NCBI RefSeq assembly: GCF_004153165.1
Contig: NZ_SEMD01000004.1
Coordinates: 172,658-236,657, forward strand
DNA: 64,000 nt
Source of the DNA: Sporolactobacillus sp. THM7-4
Lineage (GTDB): Bacteria > Bacillota > Bacilli > Bacillales > Sporolactobacillaceae
Reading direction: 5' to 3'
Notes under the pieces: model-generated
What the model was told of the DNA's origin: nothing
The model's input: the letters and a program-made list of their open reading frames with translations, nothing else
Databases searched by the model: none
Position numbers and translations under genes: made by a program
Part shown: in pieces, positions 47,029-54,943 of the stretch
How positions within the stretch are numbered: the stretch's first letter is position 1
Layout of the letters: each line of letters starts with the position of its first letter

Positions 47029-48120
47029 GTGCCGTCATTTACACAGAAAGCTCCCGGAAAACTTTATATAGCCGGAGAATATGCGGTGACTGAACCGGGT
47101 TACCCGGCGATCATCGCTGCAGTTGATCAATTTGTTTCAGTTACAATCAATCAAACGGTGAAGGTCAGCCGAATTCGATCGTCGGATCAGGAGATAAGCT
47201 GGAAGCGCGAGAAAAATCATTTACTTGTTTCTGGCCCGAAGCATCCGTTTCGATTCGTGCTCTCAGCGATCGAACATACAGAAAGCTACATACAAGCCAT
47301 TGGCAAAAAGCTGACGGATTATCAATTGACAATCAACAGCGGGCTGGCCCATAGAAACGGCAAAAAATATGGACTGGGTTCAAGCGCTGCGGTTACTGTT
47401 GCAACCGTCCGGACCCTGCTTGATTATTATCGGGTGAAGGCGGATCAGAATATCGTGTTCAAATTAGCGGCATTGTCTCATTTAACCATTCAAGAAAACG
47501 GCTCATGCGGAGATGTTGCGGCCTGTACTTTTGGCGGATGGATCGCTTACACTTCGTTTGATCGAATGTGGTTAAAGCAGTTCCTCCAATCCGAAAAGAA
47601 TTGGCTCAGGCTTCTTCATCTAAATTGGCCAGGACTCTCAGTGCAGCAGCTTATGCTTCCATCTGCTCTGCAACTGCTTGTCGGCTGGACCGGGACACCG
47701 TCCTCGACGCCCCGGCTTGTGAGCCAAGTGGAACAGGAAAGAAAGGGCAGGGAAGACGCCTACCGTGATTTTTTGAAGCGTAGCAAAATGTGTGTGGACA
47801 AAATGATTGCAGGTTTTTTGACGCAGCGGCCAAAAGTCATAACCCGCGGGATCCGGGAAAATCGCAGAATCTTATCGCAATTTTCGTCGCTTTTTGGTCT
47901 CTCAATTGAAACAGAAAAACTACGCGAACTGTGCAGGATTGCTGAACAATATGGCGGAGCGGCCAAATCGTCGGGAGCTGGCGGCGGGGATTGCGGTATT
48001 GTGCTTATTGATCACAAAACAGATTCCAATGCGATCAAAGAGGCTTGGAAACATGCAGGAATTGTACCTCTGGAGCTCCATGTTTGTGATGAGCATTGTA
48101 AAGCGAAAGGATGCAGATGA
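47029..48120 (+). CDS. mvaK2: Phosphomevalonate kinase
   Basis: A 363-residue GHMP kinase that makes diphosphomevalonate. Motifs: KAPGKLYIAGEYAVTEPGYPAI (N terminus), KKYGLGSSAAVTVATVRTLL (~108-127) and AAKSSGAGGGDCGIVLID near the C terminus. GTG at 47029 follows AAAGGAG with 8-nt spacing; the frame is open 45 nt further upstream inside mvaD, without a better start. No lesion is visible. Its product would be the substrate of the interrupted mvaD. Confidence 0.9.
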   Translation: MPSFTQKAPGKLYIAGEYAVTEPGYPAIIAAVDQFVSVTINQTVKVSRIRSSDQEISWKREKNHLLVSGPKHPFRFVLSAIEHTESYIQAIGKKLTDYQLTINSGLAHRNGKKYGLGSSAAVTVATVRTLLDYYRVKADQNIVFKLAALSHLTIQENGSCGDVAACTFGGWIAYTSFDRMWLKQFLQSEKNWLRLLHLNWPGLSVQQLMLPSALQLLVGWTGTPSSTPRLVSQVEQERKGREDAYRDFLKRSKMCVDKMIAGFLTQRPKVITRGIRENRRILSQFSSLFGLSIETEKLRELCRIAEQYGGAAKSSGAGGGDCGIVLIDHKTDSNAIKEAWKHAGIVPLELHVCDEHCKAKGCR

Positions 48121-48121
48121 G

Positions 48122-49183
48122 ATGGAATCACGTAAAGATCAGCATGTTCAGCTGTTCGAAAAAACCCGTCAGACAGATCAAACAAACGATTTTGATTCTG
48201 TTCAATTTGTCCACGATTCGCTTCCATAGTTGAGTCTGTCTCAAGTTGACTGTTTGACGTCACTTCCTTTTGGCACTTGGCCGGTTCCTTTTTTCATTAA
48301 CGGAATGACCGGAGGAAGTGAGAAAACGAAAAAGATAAATGAGACGCTGGCTCGGGCCGCTCGTGCAACCGGTATCGCCATTGCATCGGGTTCGCAGAAA
48401 GCGGCGATTAAAGATCCGACACTGCGTGATACTTTTCGTATGCTGCGCGAGGTGAATCCAGACGGATTTATTTTTGCAAATATCGGAGCTGAACTGGATG
48501 AAGAGGCAGCAAAAGCGGCCATTGATATGTTGGATGCGGATGGCCTTCAAATCCATTTAAATGCCCCTCAGGAAGTTGTGATGCCGGAAGGAGATCGAGA
48601 TTTTTCGTCCTGGCTGAAAAACATCGAAAGGATCACACATTCCATTGATTTACCGGTTGTTGTTAAGGAAGTGGGGTTCGGAATGAGCCGTGCAACTTTT
48701 CGGAAGCTCATGGATGCAGGGGTGCAAATCATCGACGTAGCGGGCAGAGGCGGTGCTAATTTTATCACGATCGAAAATCAACGCCGCGACCGATCCCGCT
48801 TTGATTACTTGGAGGATTGGGGACAATCAACGGTGATCTCAATGCTCGAGGCACAGCCATATTTAGATCGTGCAACTTTTTTTGCATCTGGTGGTGTACG
48901 TCACCCGCTTGATATTCTTAAAGGTCTTGCGCTCGGGGCACGTGCGATCGGTATTTCCGGAACTTTTCTGCATACTGCGCTCACGAAGGGCAGTGAGGGA
49001 CTCATTGCGCTCATCGAAGAATGGAAGCAGCAAATGAGTCAGATTATGCTGCTTCTTGGCTGCCGGAATCTGGGTGAATTGCGTCGGACAGATTTGATTT
49101 TCAGCGGGGCTCCCGAACAATGGGCCAGGCTTAGAGGTCCGAGGCTGGAAGAGATGGCCACGCGTTCACAAAGGAACAGCTAA
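48122..49183 (+). pseudogene. fni: Type 2 isopentenyl-diphosphate isomerase interrupted by an in-frame TAG
   Basis: From ATG 48122 the frame reads MESRKDQHVQLFEK and later FDSVQFVHDSLP, then TAG at 48227-48229 (codon 36). It continues in frame as LSLSQVDCLTSLPFGTWPVPFFINGMTGGS and the complete FMN-dependent isomerase (VVVKEVGFGMS, IDVAGRGGANF, ASGGVRHPLDILKGLALGA). B. subtilis Fni has VSLPDLALEQVD at this point, so an Asp/Glu codon has probably become TAG; GAG to TAG is one change. A TTG straight after the stop cannot restore the lost N-terminal segment, and no ribosome site serves it. Last gene of the mevalonate cluster. Confidence 0.88.
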
Positions 49184-49247
49184 AGAAATGTTTTCACCGG
49201 GGTTATCCAGGAGAGTCAGGGGTTTTTGAAGAAAGGAGTCTGAATCG

Positions 49248-49493
49248 ATGAGATTACAAAGAAGAGATCAGTCGGATACCATTGAAATCTGGGATGATGT
49301 TGTGCGGATCAGGGATTTGATTCTTGCCATCATCATAAACAGTTTGACAACATTGGGCGGCTATTTTGCAGCACCTGATGATCCGCCTATGCCGTTATTA
49401 TTTGGTTTAATCGGAGCGGTTATCGGCTTCGTCCTCTGTTCGTTCATTATTAAACCAAAACGGACTTTTGAGGAGAATGAAAGCGAGAGATAA
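49248..49493 (+). CDS. Small membrane protein next to TctA
   Basis: An 81-residue protein with two predicted membrane helices (residues ~22-42 and ~48-67), an acidic N-terminal region and a KPKRTFEENESER tail. ATG after AAAGGAG. It ends 3 nt before the TctA-type gene, so the two are co-translated. It is too short to be TctB (normally ~150 residues, four helices), but might replace it as the small subunit. No family recognised. Confidence 0.6.
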   Translation: MRLQRRDQSDTIEIWDDVVRIRDLILAIIINSLTTLGGYFAAPDDPPMPLLFGLIGAVIGFVLCSFIIKPKRTFEENESER

Positions 49494-49496
49494 TAA

Positions 49497-50849
49497 ATGG
49501 ATTTAGTTCTTATTGCCGAGATGATCGGTGCGGCAATTGCCGCGGCAATGATTTATACGATTATTGGGATTATTCCAGGGACGGATGAAACGGCTGTGCT
49601 GGTGCCTGTGACGCTCATTTTGGTACTTGCAGGTGTTCAACCAATTATTATTCTGTGTTTCTTTATTTCAGCCATTATTGCCAACAATTTAATGGATGCC
49701 GTCCCAGCAGCGGTTGCCGGTATACCCGGCGGTGTCATGACGAGTCCGATGGTGGAACATGCCCAGCTCTTGAAAAAGCACGGGCTAGCTGGTCAGTCGC
49801 TGCGCAAAATGGCTGCGGGTTCGCTGATCGGGGTACTGGTCAGTGTTCCAGTCAGCTTACTCTTAGCCAGCAGATTAATTCCTTTGGCCCATCTAATCCA
49901 GACCTATGCCAATCCGCTTTTCTTTATCGGCGCCATTATACTTGCGTTGCTCAGTAAAAACAAAGCATTGGCGCTAGCATCTACTTTGCCTTTTGCGCTT
50001 CTGATTGAGGGTATGCGTCATTTATACTGGGGAGTCGGAGCTGTTCCAAGGGGGACTACTGTTTTTATTTCTTTCTTTTTAGGGATAACAATCGGACCGG
50101 TGATACTGACGTTATTTGAACTGCTGGATAAGAAAAAAAGGGAGTCCATGATACATGCGGAACCGCGAAAGATTGTCTTAAGGAAAGACCGTTTTGAATG
50201 GAAATGGTTGAATCCATTTAAAATCGTTAATAAACGCGAATGGGTCACGAGCGGAGTGGCTTCCCTGATAAGCTGCTTCACATTTATATTGAGTCCGGTC
50301 GGGGTGACGATATTTCTGGGCGAACTCTTCGCAAGGCGCAGAAAGAACCCGGTTGAGCGATCATCGCTTGCGATTGTTACGATGAATGCTTTGGCGAATG
50401 CAACGTATATCTCGGGGGCCCTCATCCCGCTCATCGCCCTGGGGATTCCCTTATCCCCTGTTGCGATTGGACCCGCGCATGCGTTATTCGATGCGCCGCC
50501 GGTTTTTACGGCAACGCGTAATATGCATCATCTTTTAACGACGGGTGATTTTATTTGGGCTACTGTGATTGGTGCAGGCATTGCAATCATCATGACCTAT
50601 GTGATCACCGTCAAATATGCTCAGTCAATTTGCGCCTTTGTGTTTAAACATATTCCTCATGAGGCGATACTTGGCTTGTTTTGCGGCTTCGTTCTTTTAC
50701 TTGCTTATATGGATGCAGGCTGGATCAATATCGGCGGTGTGCTTCTGATCGGTTTGGTTGCGGGAATGCTGCATCGCTGGGGCGTAAACTACGGAATTTT
50801 ATTTATGACGTTATATGCAGCCCCGTGGCTGGTTGGATTATTTGGGTAA
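49497..50849 (+). CDS. TctA family transporter, large membrane subunit
   Basis: A 450-residue permease with about 11-12 helices of the tripartite tricarboxylate transporter family. It has the opening IIGIIPGTDETAVLVPVTLI (the TctA GxxPGxG-like loop) and the DAVPAAVAGIPGGVMTSP repeat. The second half repeats the pattern (IPLIALGIPLSPVAIGPAHALF). No TctB or TctC binding-protein gene is adjacent, only an 81-residue membrane protein. TctA-type carriers move carboxylates; without a binding protein this one may be a stand-alone secondary carrier. Confidence 0.78.
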   Translation: MDLVLIAEMIGAAIAAAMIYTIIGIIPGTDETAVLVPVTLILVLAGVQPIIILCFFISAIIANNLMDAVPAAVAGIPGGVMTSPMVEHAQLLKKHGLAGQSLRKMAAGSLIGVLVSVPVSLLLASRLIPLAHLIQTYANPLFFIGAIILALLSKNKALALASTLPFALLIEGMRHLYWGVGAVPRGTTVFISFFLGITIGPVILTLFELLDKKKRESMIHAEPRKIVLRKDRFEWKWLNPFKIVNKREWVTSGVASLISCFTFILSPVGVTIFLGELFARRRKNPVERSSLAIVTMNALANATYISGALIPLIALGIPLSPVAIGPAHALFDAPPVFTATRNMHHLLTTGDFIWATVIGAGIAIIMTYVITVKYAQSICAFVFKHIPHEAILGLFCGFVLLLAYMDAGWINIGGVLLIGLVAGMLHRWGVNYGILFMTLYAAPWLVGLFG

Positions 50850-51245
50850 CAGCAAAGCTAACTACATTTGTCCAGCACTTAAAATGAAAAGACGGCTCAC
50901 TTTCAAGCTTCCTTTCTTTTGCAGCAAATGATGAATTTTGTCACGGTGTAACGGTCAATCGATTGTCACTTTTACCGGGCGGGTCCGCTGCCCACCATTT
51001 CGCTTCATTTGCGCGAACCGTGACGCGACGAGCTGAACGTTTGGTGGCGTGTCTTATGAAGGAAAATCATGAACTTTCGCATCTGCCGCTTCGCTATTTC
51101 AATCGGCTTTACCGATGACTTTTTTGCTGCCACATGTGTCGTGAAAGTCGTCTAAATCACAAAGATATTGAATAATGCTGCAGTGCTCCTGTTTTTTCGC
51201 GGAAGAAGAAAAAACAAAACCAATGATGAATAAGCTGGTGAAGTC
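50850..51245. other. Intergenic region without a recognised gene
   Basis: About 395 nt. Composition changes from GC-richer to AT-rich toward the DnaC-like gene. No terminator with a clear U tract and no convincing ORF seen. Confidence 0.4.
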
Positions 51246-52082
51246 ATGAAAAAAATTTCGGAAGTATTGAACGCCGCGAGTATCAATCTTGAACGCCAAT
51301 TCGTTAAGGAAAAAAATTGTGAACGGTGCGGCAGGAAACGGAACGTCTACAGGGTGCGCCTGTTAGGTGGTCCAAAAAAAGGTCAATGGATGACACTCGA
51401 AGAACCGTGCGATTGTACGTTATCCCGACAGGCGGCGGCGTTAATTCAAAAAAAACGTCCTCAGTATTATTGGAGTCAGTCAACAATCAATGATTCACTG
51501 GAAGAAGCCACATTGGAAAACTTCTTTCCTGAAAATGACACACAAGACCGTGCTGTTAAAAAGGCGGCAGAGTTTATCAAAAAAGTGGTGCATCATCAAC
51601 AACCCCGTATGATCTTATATGGTTCACCAGGTGTTGGAAAATCCCATCTCGCTGTTGCGATGAGCAAAGTATTGATGAATCGTTTCAATAAAGCTTGTCT
51701 GTTTCTTGAGAAAACCGCATTAAAACAGAAGGTCAGATCTACCTGGTCGAGAGAAAGCAAGCTGACGGAATCGGAAATTATGCGGTTAATTTCCAAAGCA
51801 GACTTAGTCATACTCGATGATCTGGGAGCAGAAGGAATGACGTCGTGGACGAGAGAGTTGCTGTTTTCTTTGCTGAATGCACGGTTATCAAAGAGCCTGG
51901 TTGTGACTACAAATATGTCAATTTCTGAAATGGACCAGGCCTATGGTGCAAAGATTATGGATCGGCTGCTTGAGAATATGTCAAAGCAAGATCTCTTATT
52001 AATGGAAGCTGATTACAGTCATCGCTTAAAGCACTTAATGGAAGATGACCCTAAAGGAAAAGGCATTGATCCCTTATTCTAA
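51246..52082 (+). CDS. DnaC/DnaI-like ATP-binding protein (helicase-loader type)
   Basis: A 278-residue AAA+ ATPase. The N-terminal zinc-binding-like region has C-x2-C (NCERCGRKR, ~24-32) and C-x-C (EPCDCTLS, ~55-62). Then come Walker [17 protein letters not shown] (~122-137), Walker [13 protein letters not shown] (~184-195) and sensor 1 VVTTNMS. This is the layout of phage and chromosomal DnaC/DnaI loaders of the DnaB helicase. No DnaB, DnaD or phage gene lies nearby, so it is an orphan, probably a relic of a prophage or other element. ATG after GGTGAAG. Confidence 0.8.
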   Translation: MKKISEVLNAASINLERQFVKEKNCERCGRKRNVYRVRLLGGPKKGQWMTLEEPCDCTLSRQAAALIQKKRPQYYWSQSTINDSLEEATLENFFPENDTQDRAVKKAAEFIKKVVHHQQPRMILYGSPGVGKSHLAVAMSKVLMNRFNKACLFLEKTALKQKVRSTWSRESKLTESEIMRLISKADLVILDDLGAEGMTSWTRELLFSLLNARLSKSLVVTTNMSISEMDQAYGAKIMDRLLENMSKQDLLLMEADYSHRLKHLMEDDPKGKGIDPLF

Positions 52083-52216
52083 AAGAAGGTGTTCTTCCGG
52101 CTTGCTCCTGTGGTCATCAGTGCCATTCTGATCAGAGAATTCTTAACTGTAGCCGTTACTTTCCTGTTCACACCAAACGATTTTATTATATAGAAGTAAT
52201 AACGAAGGTGAGATTA

Positions 52217-52549
52217 ATGAATCCAGACATTAAGGCTGAATGTTCCGTCCTCCCCGAGCAGCCCGGCTGTTATCTTATGAAGGACCGTCAGGGAACAATC
52301 ATTTACGTTGGCAAGGCAAAAATCTTGAAAAGGCGCGTTTCTTCTTATTTTAACCGTGCGCACGATCGAAAAACTGCGCAGCTTGTCAGGCAAATCGCAG
52401 ACTTTACCTTTATCATTACGTCATCAAATATCGAAGCACTCATTCTTGAAATGAATCTCATCAAGAAGTACCGCCCGAAATATAATGTTTTACTGAAAGA
52501 TAGTAAAACATATCCGTTTATCATAAATCACCTTCTTTTTATGCTATGA
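52217..52549 (+). pseudogene. uvrC: uvrC 5' fragment (GIY-YIG domain only)
   Basis: The first ~103 residues are an orthodox UvrC N terminus: [34 protein letters not shown] and [31 protein letters not shown] (GIY-YIG nuclease). Homology stops at about 52523. Seven unrelated codons and a stop follow where AT-rich DNA begins. Full UvrC is ~600 residues, so the UVR, endonuclease V and HhH domains are missing. ATG at 52217 after GAAGGTGAG. Probably a truncated copy, with the working uvrC elsewhere. Confidence 0.88.
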
Positions 52550-52602
52550 TTTATCTATCATATATTCATTAATTTGAATAATCAATGAAAAAGGTGAACT
52601 CA

Positions 52603-53463
52603 ATGAAGAAAATTTATTTAAAAACTTCCAAGGGTACATTTACTTGTTTTTCTACTGAACAAATTAGCAAAAGCAATCCGACCATCGTTTTTTTTCCAGC
52701 AATGGGTATCAATAGTGCTTACCTGGACTTTTACAATGTATTCAATTTCTTAGATGAAAAAAAATTCAATCTACTAAGTGTTGATATGCTTGGTTCTGGT
52801 TTCAGTGCTGACCCTGTGTATCGACCACGAACGCTGGAAAATTATTCGGAGGAAATTTCCAAATTATTGGCTCAAGTACCGGGTTCTAAACTATTCATTG
52901 TTTCACACAGCTTTAGTGCAATTTACTTACTCAATGTAATTTCTCAAAAACCGACAACATTTAAAATATCTGGGTTTATTGGAATTGATCCAACCTCCTC
53001 TGAAATTATGATTCACCATCAAAACGATCTTGAAAATAATCTCGCTGAAGCTAAAAAAAATAGAGAATCCAATATAGAGATGGATGCAGACATAAACCCA
53101 GGACTACCGGATTCATTGATTAGTCAAGCCCAGGATCTTTATCGAAGAAAATCAGGAAATCCGTTTGAAATCAATGAATTAGAGGAATCCATTAAAACTA
53201 TTAAAAAAACTGAAAAGATGAAAATTAATTCTAATTTGCCGACACTATCTATCCTGTCTTCTTTAAATTATCCAAACTATGTAAAATGGGGAAACCCTTA
53301 CTTTAACCAAAACAATTCTTCGTTTCAGGTTGTTCTCAACGGTCATCATTTTTTACAATGGCTTCATCCACAATTGATCGCAAATTTAATCAGTGTTTTC
53401 AATTGCAGTTTAATCAATTCAGCCAAAACGCGAACAGAAGAAGAAAATAATGGTGCTCGCTAA
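52603..53463 (+). CDS. Alpha/beta hydrolase, AT-rich insert
   Basis: A 286-residue alpha/beta-hydrolase-fold protein. The nucleophile elbow reads FIVSHSFSAIYLL, i.e. SHSFS where GxSxG is usual, and a late histidine occurs in LNGHHFLQWLHP. The oxyanion-region pattern FFPAMGINSAYLDFYNVF is present. ATG at 52603 after AAGGTGA. Base composition is clearly AT-richer than the neighbours. It sits exactly between a cut uvrC and a cut ClC-family gene, which suggests acquired DNA. Substrate unknown. Confidence 0.75.
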   Translation: MKKIYLKTSKGTFTCFSTEQISKSNPTIVFFPAMGINSAYLDFYNVFNFLDEKKFNLLSVDMLGSGFSADPVYRPRTLENYSEEISKLLAQVPGSKLFIVSHSFSAIYLLNVISQKPTTFKISGFIGIDPTSSEIMIHHQNDLENNLAEAKKNRESNIEMDADINPGLPDSLISQAQDLYRRKSGNPFEINELEESIKTIKKTEKMKINSNLPTLSILSSLNYPNYVKWGNPYFNQNNSSFQVVLNGHHFLQWLHPQLIANLISVFNCSLINSAKTRTEEENNGAR

Positions 53464-53559
53464 TGCAGTGAGCTGGATGAACAACGGGTCCGTGATGTGA
53501 ACTGGCCCAGCCATAGTATGCTCATTGCCATTCGCCGTGGCGACTGGGTAACCATCCCA
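53464..53559 (+). pseudogene. TrkA-C (RCK_C) domain fragment, tail of a ClC-type channel gene
   Basis: Directly after the hydrolase stop, in the same frame, the plus strand reads SELDEQRVRDVNWPSHSM, then LIAIRRGDWVTIP. This matches the TrkA-C ligand domain found at the C terminus of some ClC channels. Homology ends near 53559, where the ClC gene on the opposite strand begins to be recognisable. It is thus an inverted leftover of that gene's 3' end or of a relative. Confidence 0.65.
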
Positions 53560-54613
53560 ATTCGGACATAAAGGTCCCATAAACCGCACCCAGGATAGCC
53601 CCGAGTGACAAAATCGGCAGAAAGATCCCGCCAGGCAATCCTGAGCCATAAGAAATCATCGAGAAAATATAGCGTAGGACAAATAATCCTGATAAAATCA
53701 TCAGCCCAGGGGTAACATGCGCCATTCCCAAAATGACTGTATTTCCGCCGCCGAGTGTTTGCTGCCTTAAAATACCAATCGGAATGACCAGAAGCAGGGG
53801 AACCAGGCCGTGAAAAGGTCTGGGCAGTCGGTTGAATCCAGTGTACCAACGCGGCATAGCCAGTAAAGTTCTCTGATACATATAGCCCAAAATTCCAAGG
53901 ATGATTCCTAATACGATTAAGTGCCAGTATAAGTAAAGGGGCAAACTGCGGATGTCATTCATCTGTAATACGGGACGCAATCCAAAAAAATTGGATGAGA
54001 CGAAGTCAGCGCCGATCGCTCCGGCAAGGGATGCCATCCAGACAAACGGAGAGAAATTATGATAGATTTCTTCAAGGACAAACAGGGTTCCGGCTATTGG
54101 AGCGTTAAAAGCCGCAGACAGACCCGCAGCGGAACCGCTGGCAATTAAAACTCGCTGCGACGTCCCCGTATTTTTCAGACCCTGGGCCAAGCCTTGACCG
54201 ACGGCAGCACCCAGCTGAATCGAAGGGCCTTCCCGTCCAAGAAAAAGACCGGCGCCGATTCCGAGAACACCAGTAACAAATTTGCGCCACAGGATCGACC
54301 ACCAGTCCATTTGAAGTTCGCCGGCCAGTTGACCTTCGACCTGGGGAATACCGGATCCCATGATATAAGGCTGCGAGCGAACAATGATTCCAATAATGAC
54401 GGCTAAGAATGAGTTGATTAGAATGACAACTAAGACGATCCACGGATAAGTCGGAAAGATTTGATAGAGTCTTGTCCATAAATGCAACGACCGTTCAATG
54501 CCTATGCGAAAAAGACTGACTACGAACCCCGTCAGAATACCGACAGATAATCCCTTTAGAATGAAAGATAAATGTGTTGTATCGAATGCTGGTTTGACAA
54601 TCTTTCGTTTCAA
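53522..54613 (-). pseudogene. ClC family chloride channel/transporter, C-terminally truncated
   Basis: A 363-residue ClC protein with selectivity motifs MGSGIP (~85-90), GREGP (~127-131, with gating glutamate E128) and GSGLPGGIFLPILSLGAILGAVYG near its end. ClC proteins normally continue for two more helices after this, including the selectivity tyrosine and the AGMAAYFTAI-type segment. Here the homology stops at about 53560 and the last residues (LGWLPSRHGEWQ) are unrelated. It should be non-functional. GTG/ATG context at 54613 is ordinary. Confidence 0.8.
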
Positions 54614-54943
54614 TTGTTAAAATCACCCACTCTTCGTCCATTCCGTAATTGCTTCATAGACGGCGGAGATGTTCCGAAAAAACATCTGCCAAACAAAGAC
54701 TAAACCTATTTTACTCTTATGGATCCGAAAGACTATTCCGTGAAGATTCTTTATTAAAAGACTTCCAGGTTGGTGAATGTGTAATACCTCAATCCGCTTT
54801 CTTTTTTTGTATCGTAGAAAATGTTATGGTGATCGTAGACATATAAATACCCCATACCGTATCTTCACAAAATCTTTATATTTCCAGATTATAACGTATG
54901 TAGAGACGAGTACTGTATATAAAAAAACTTAAGGGAGAGTGAT

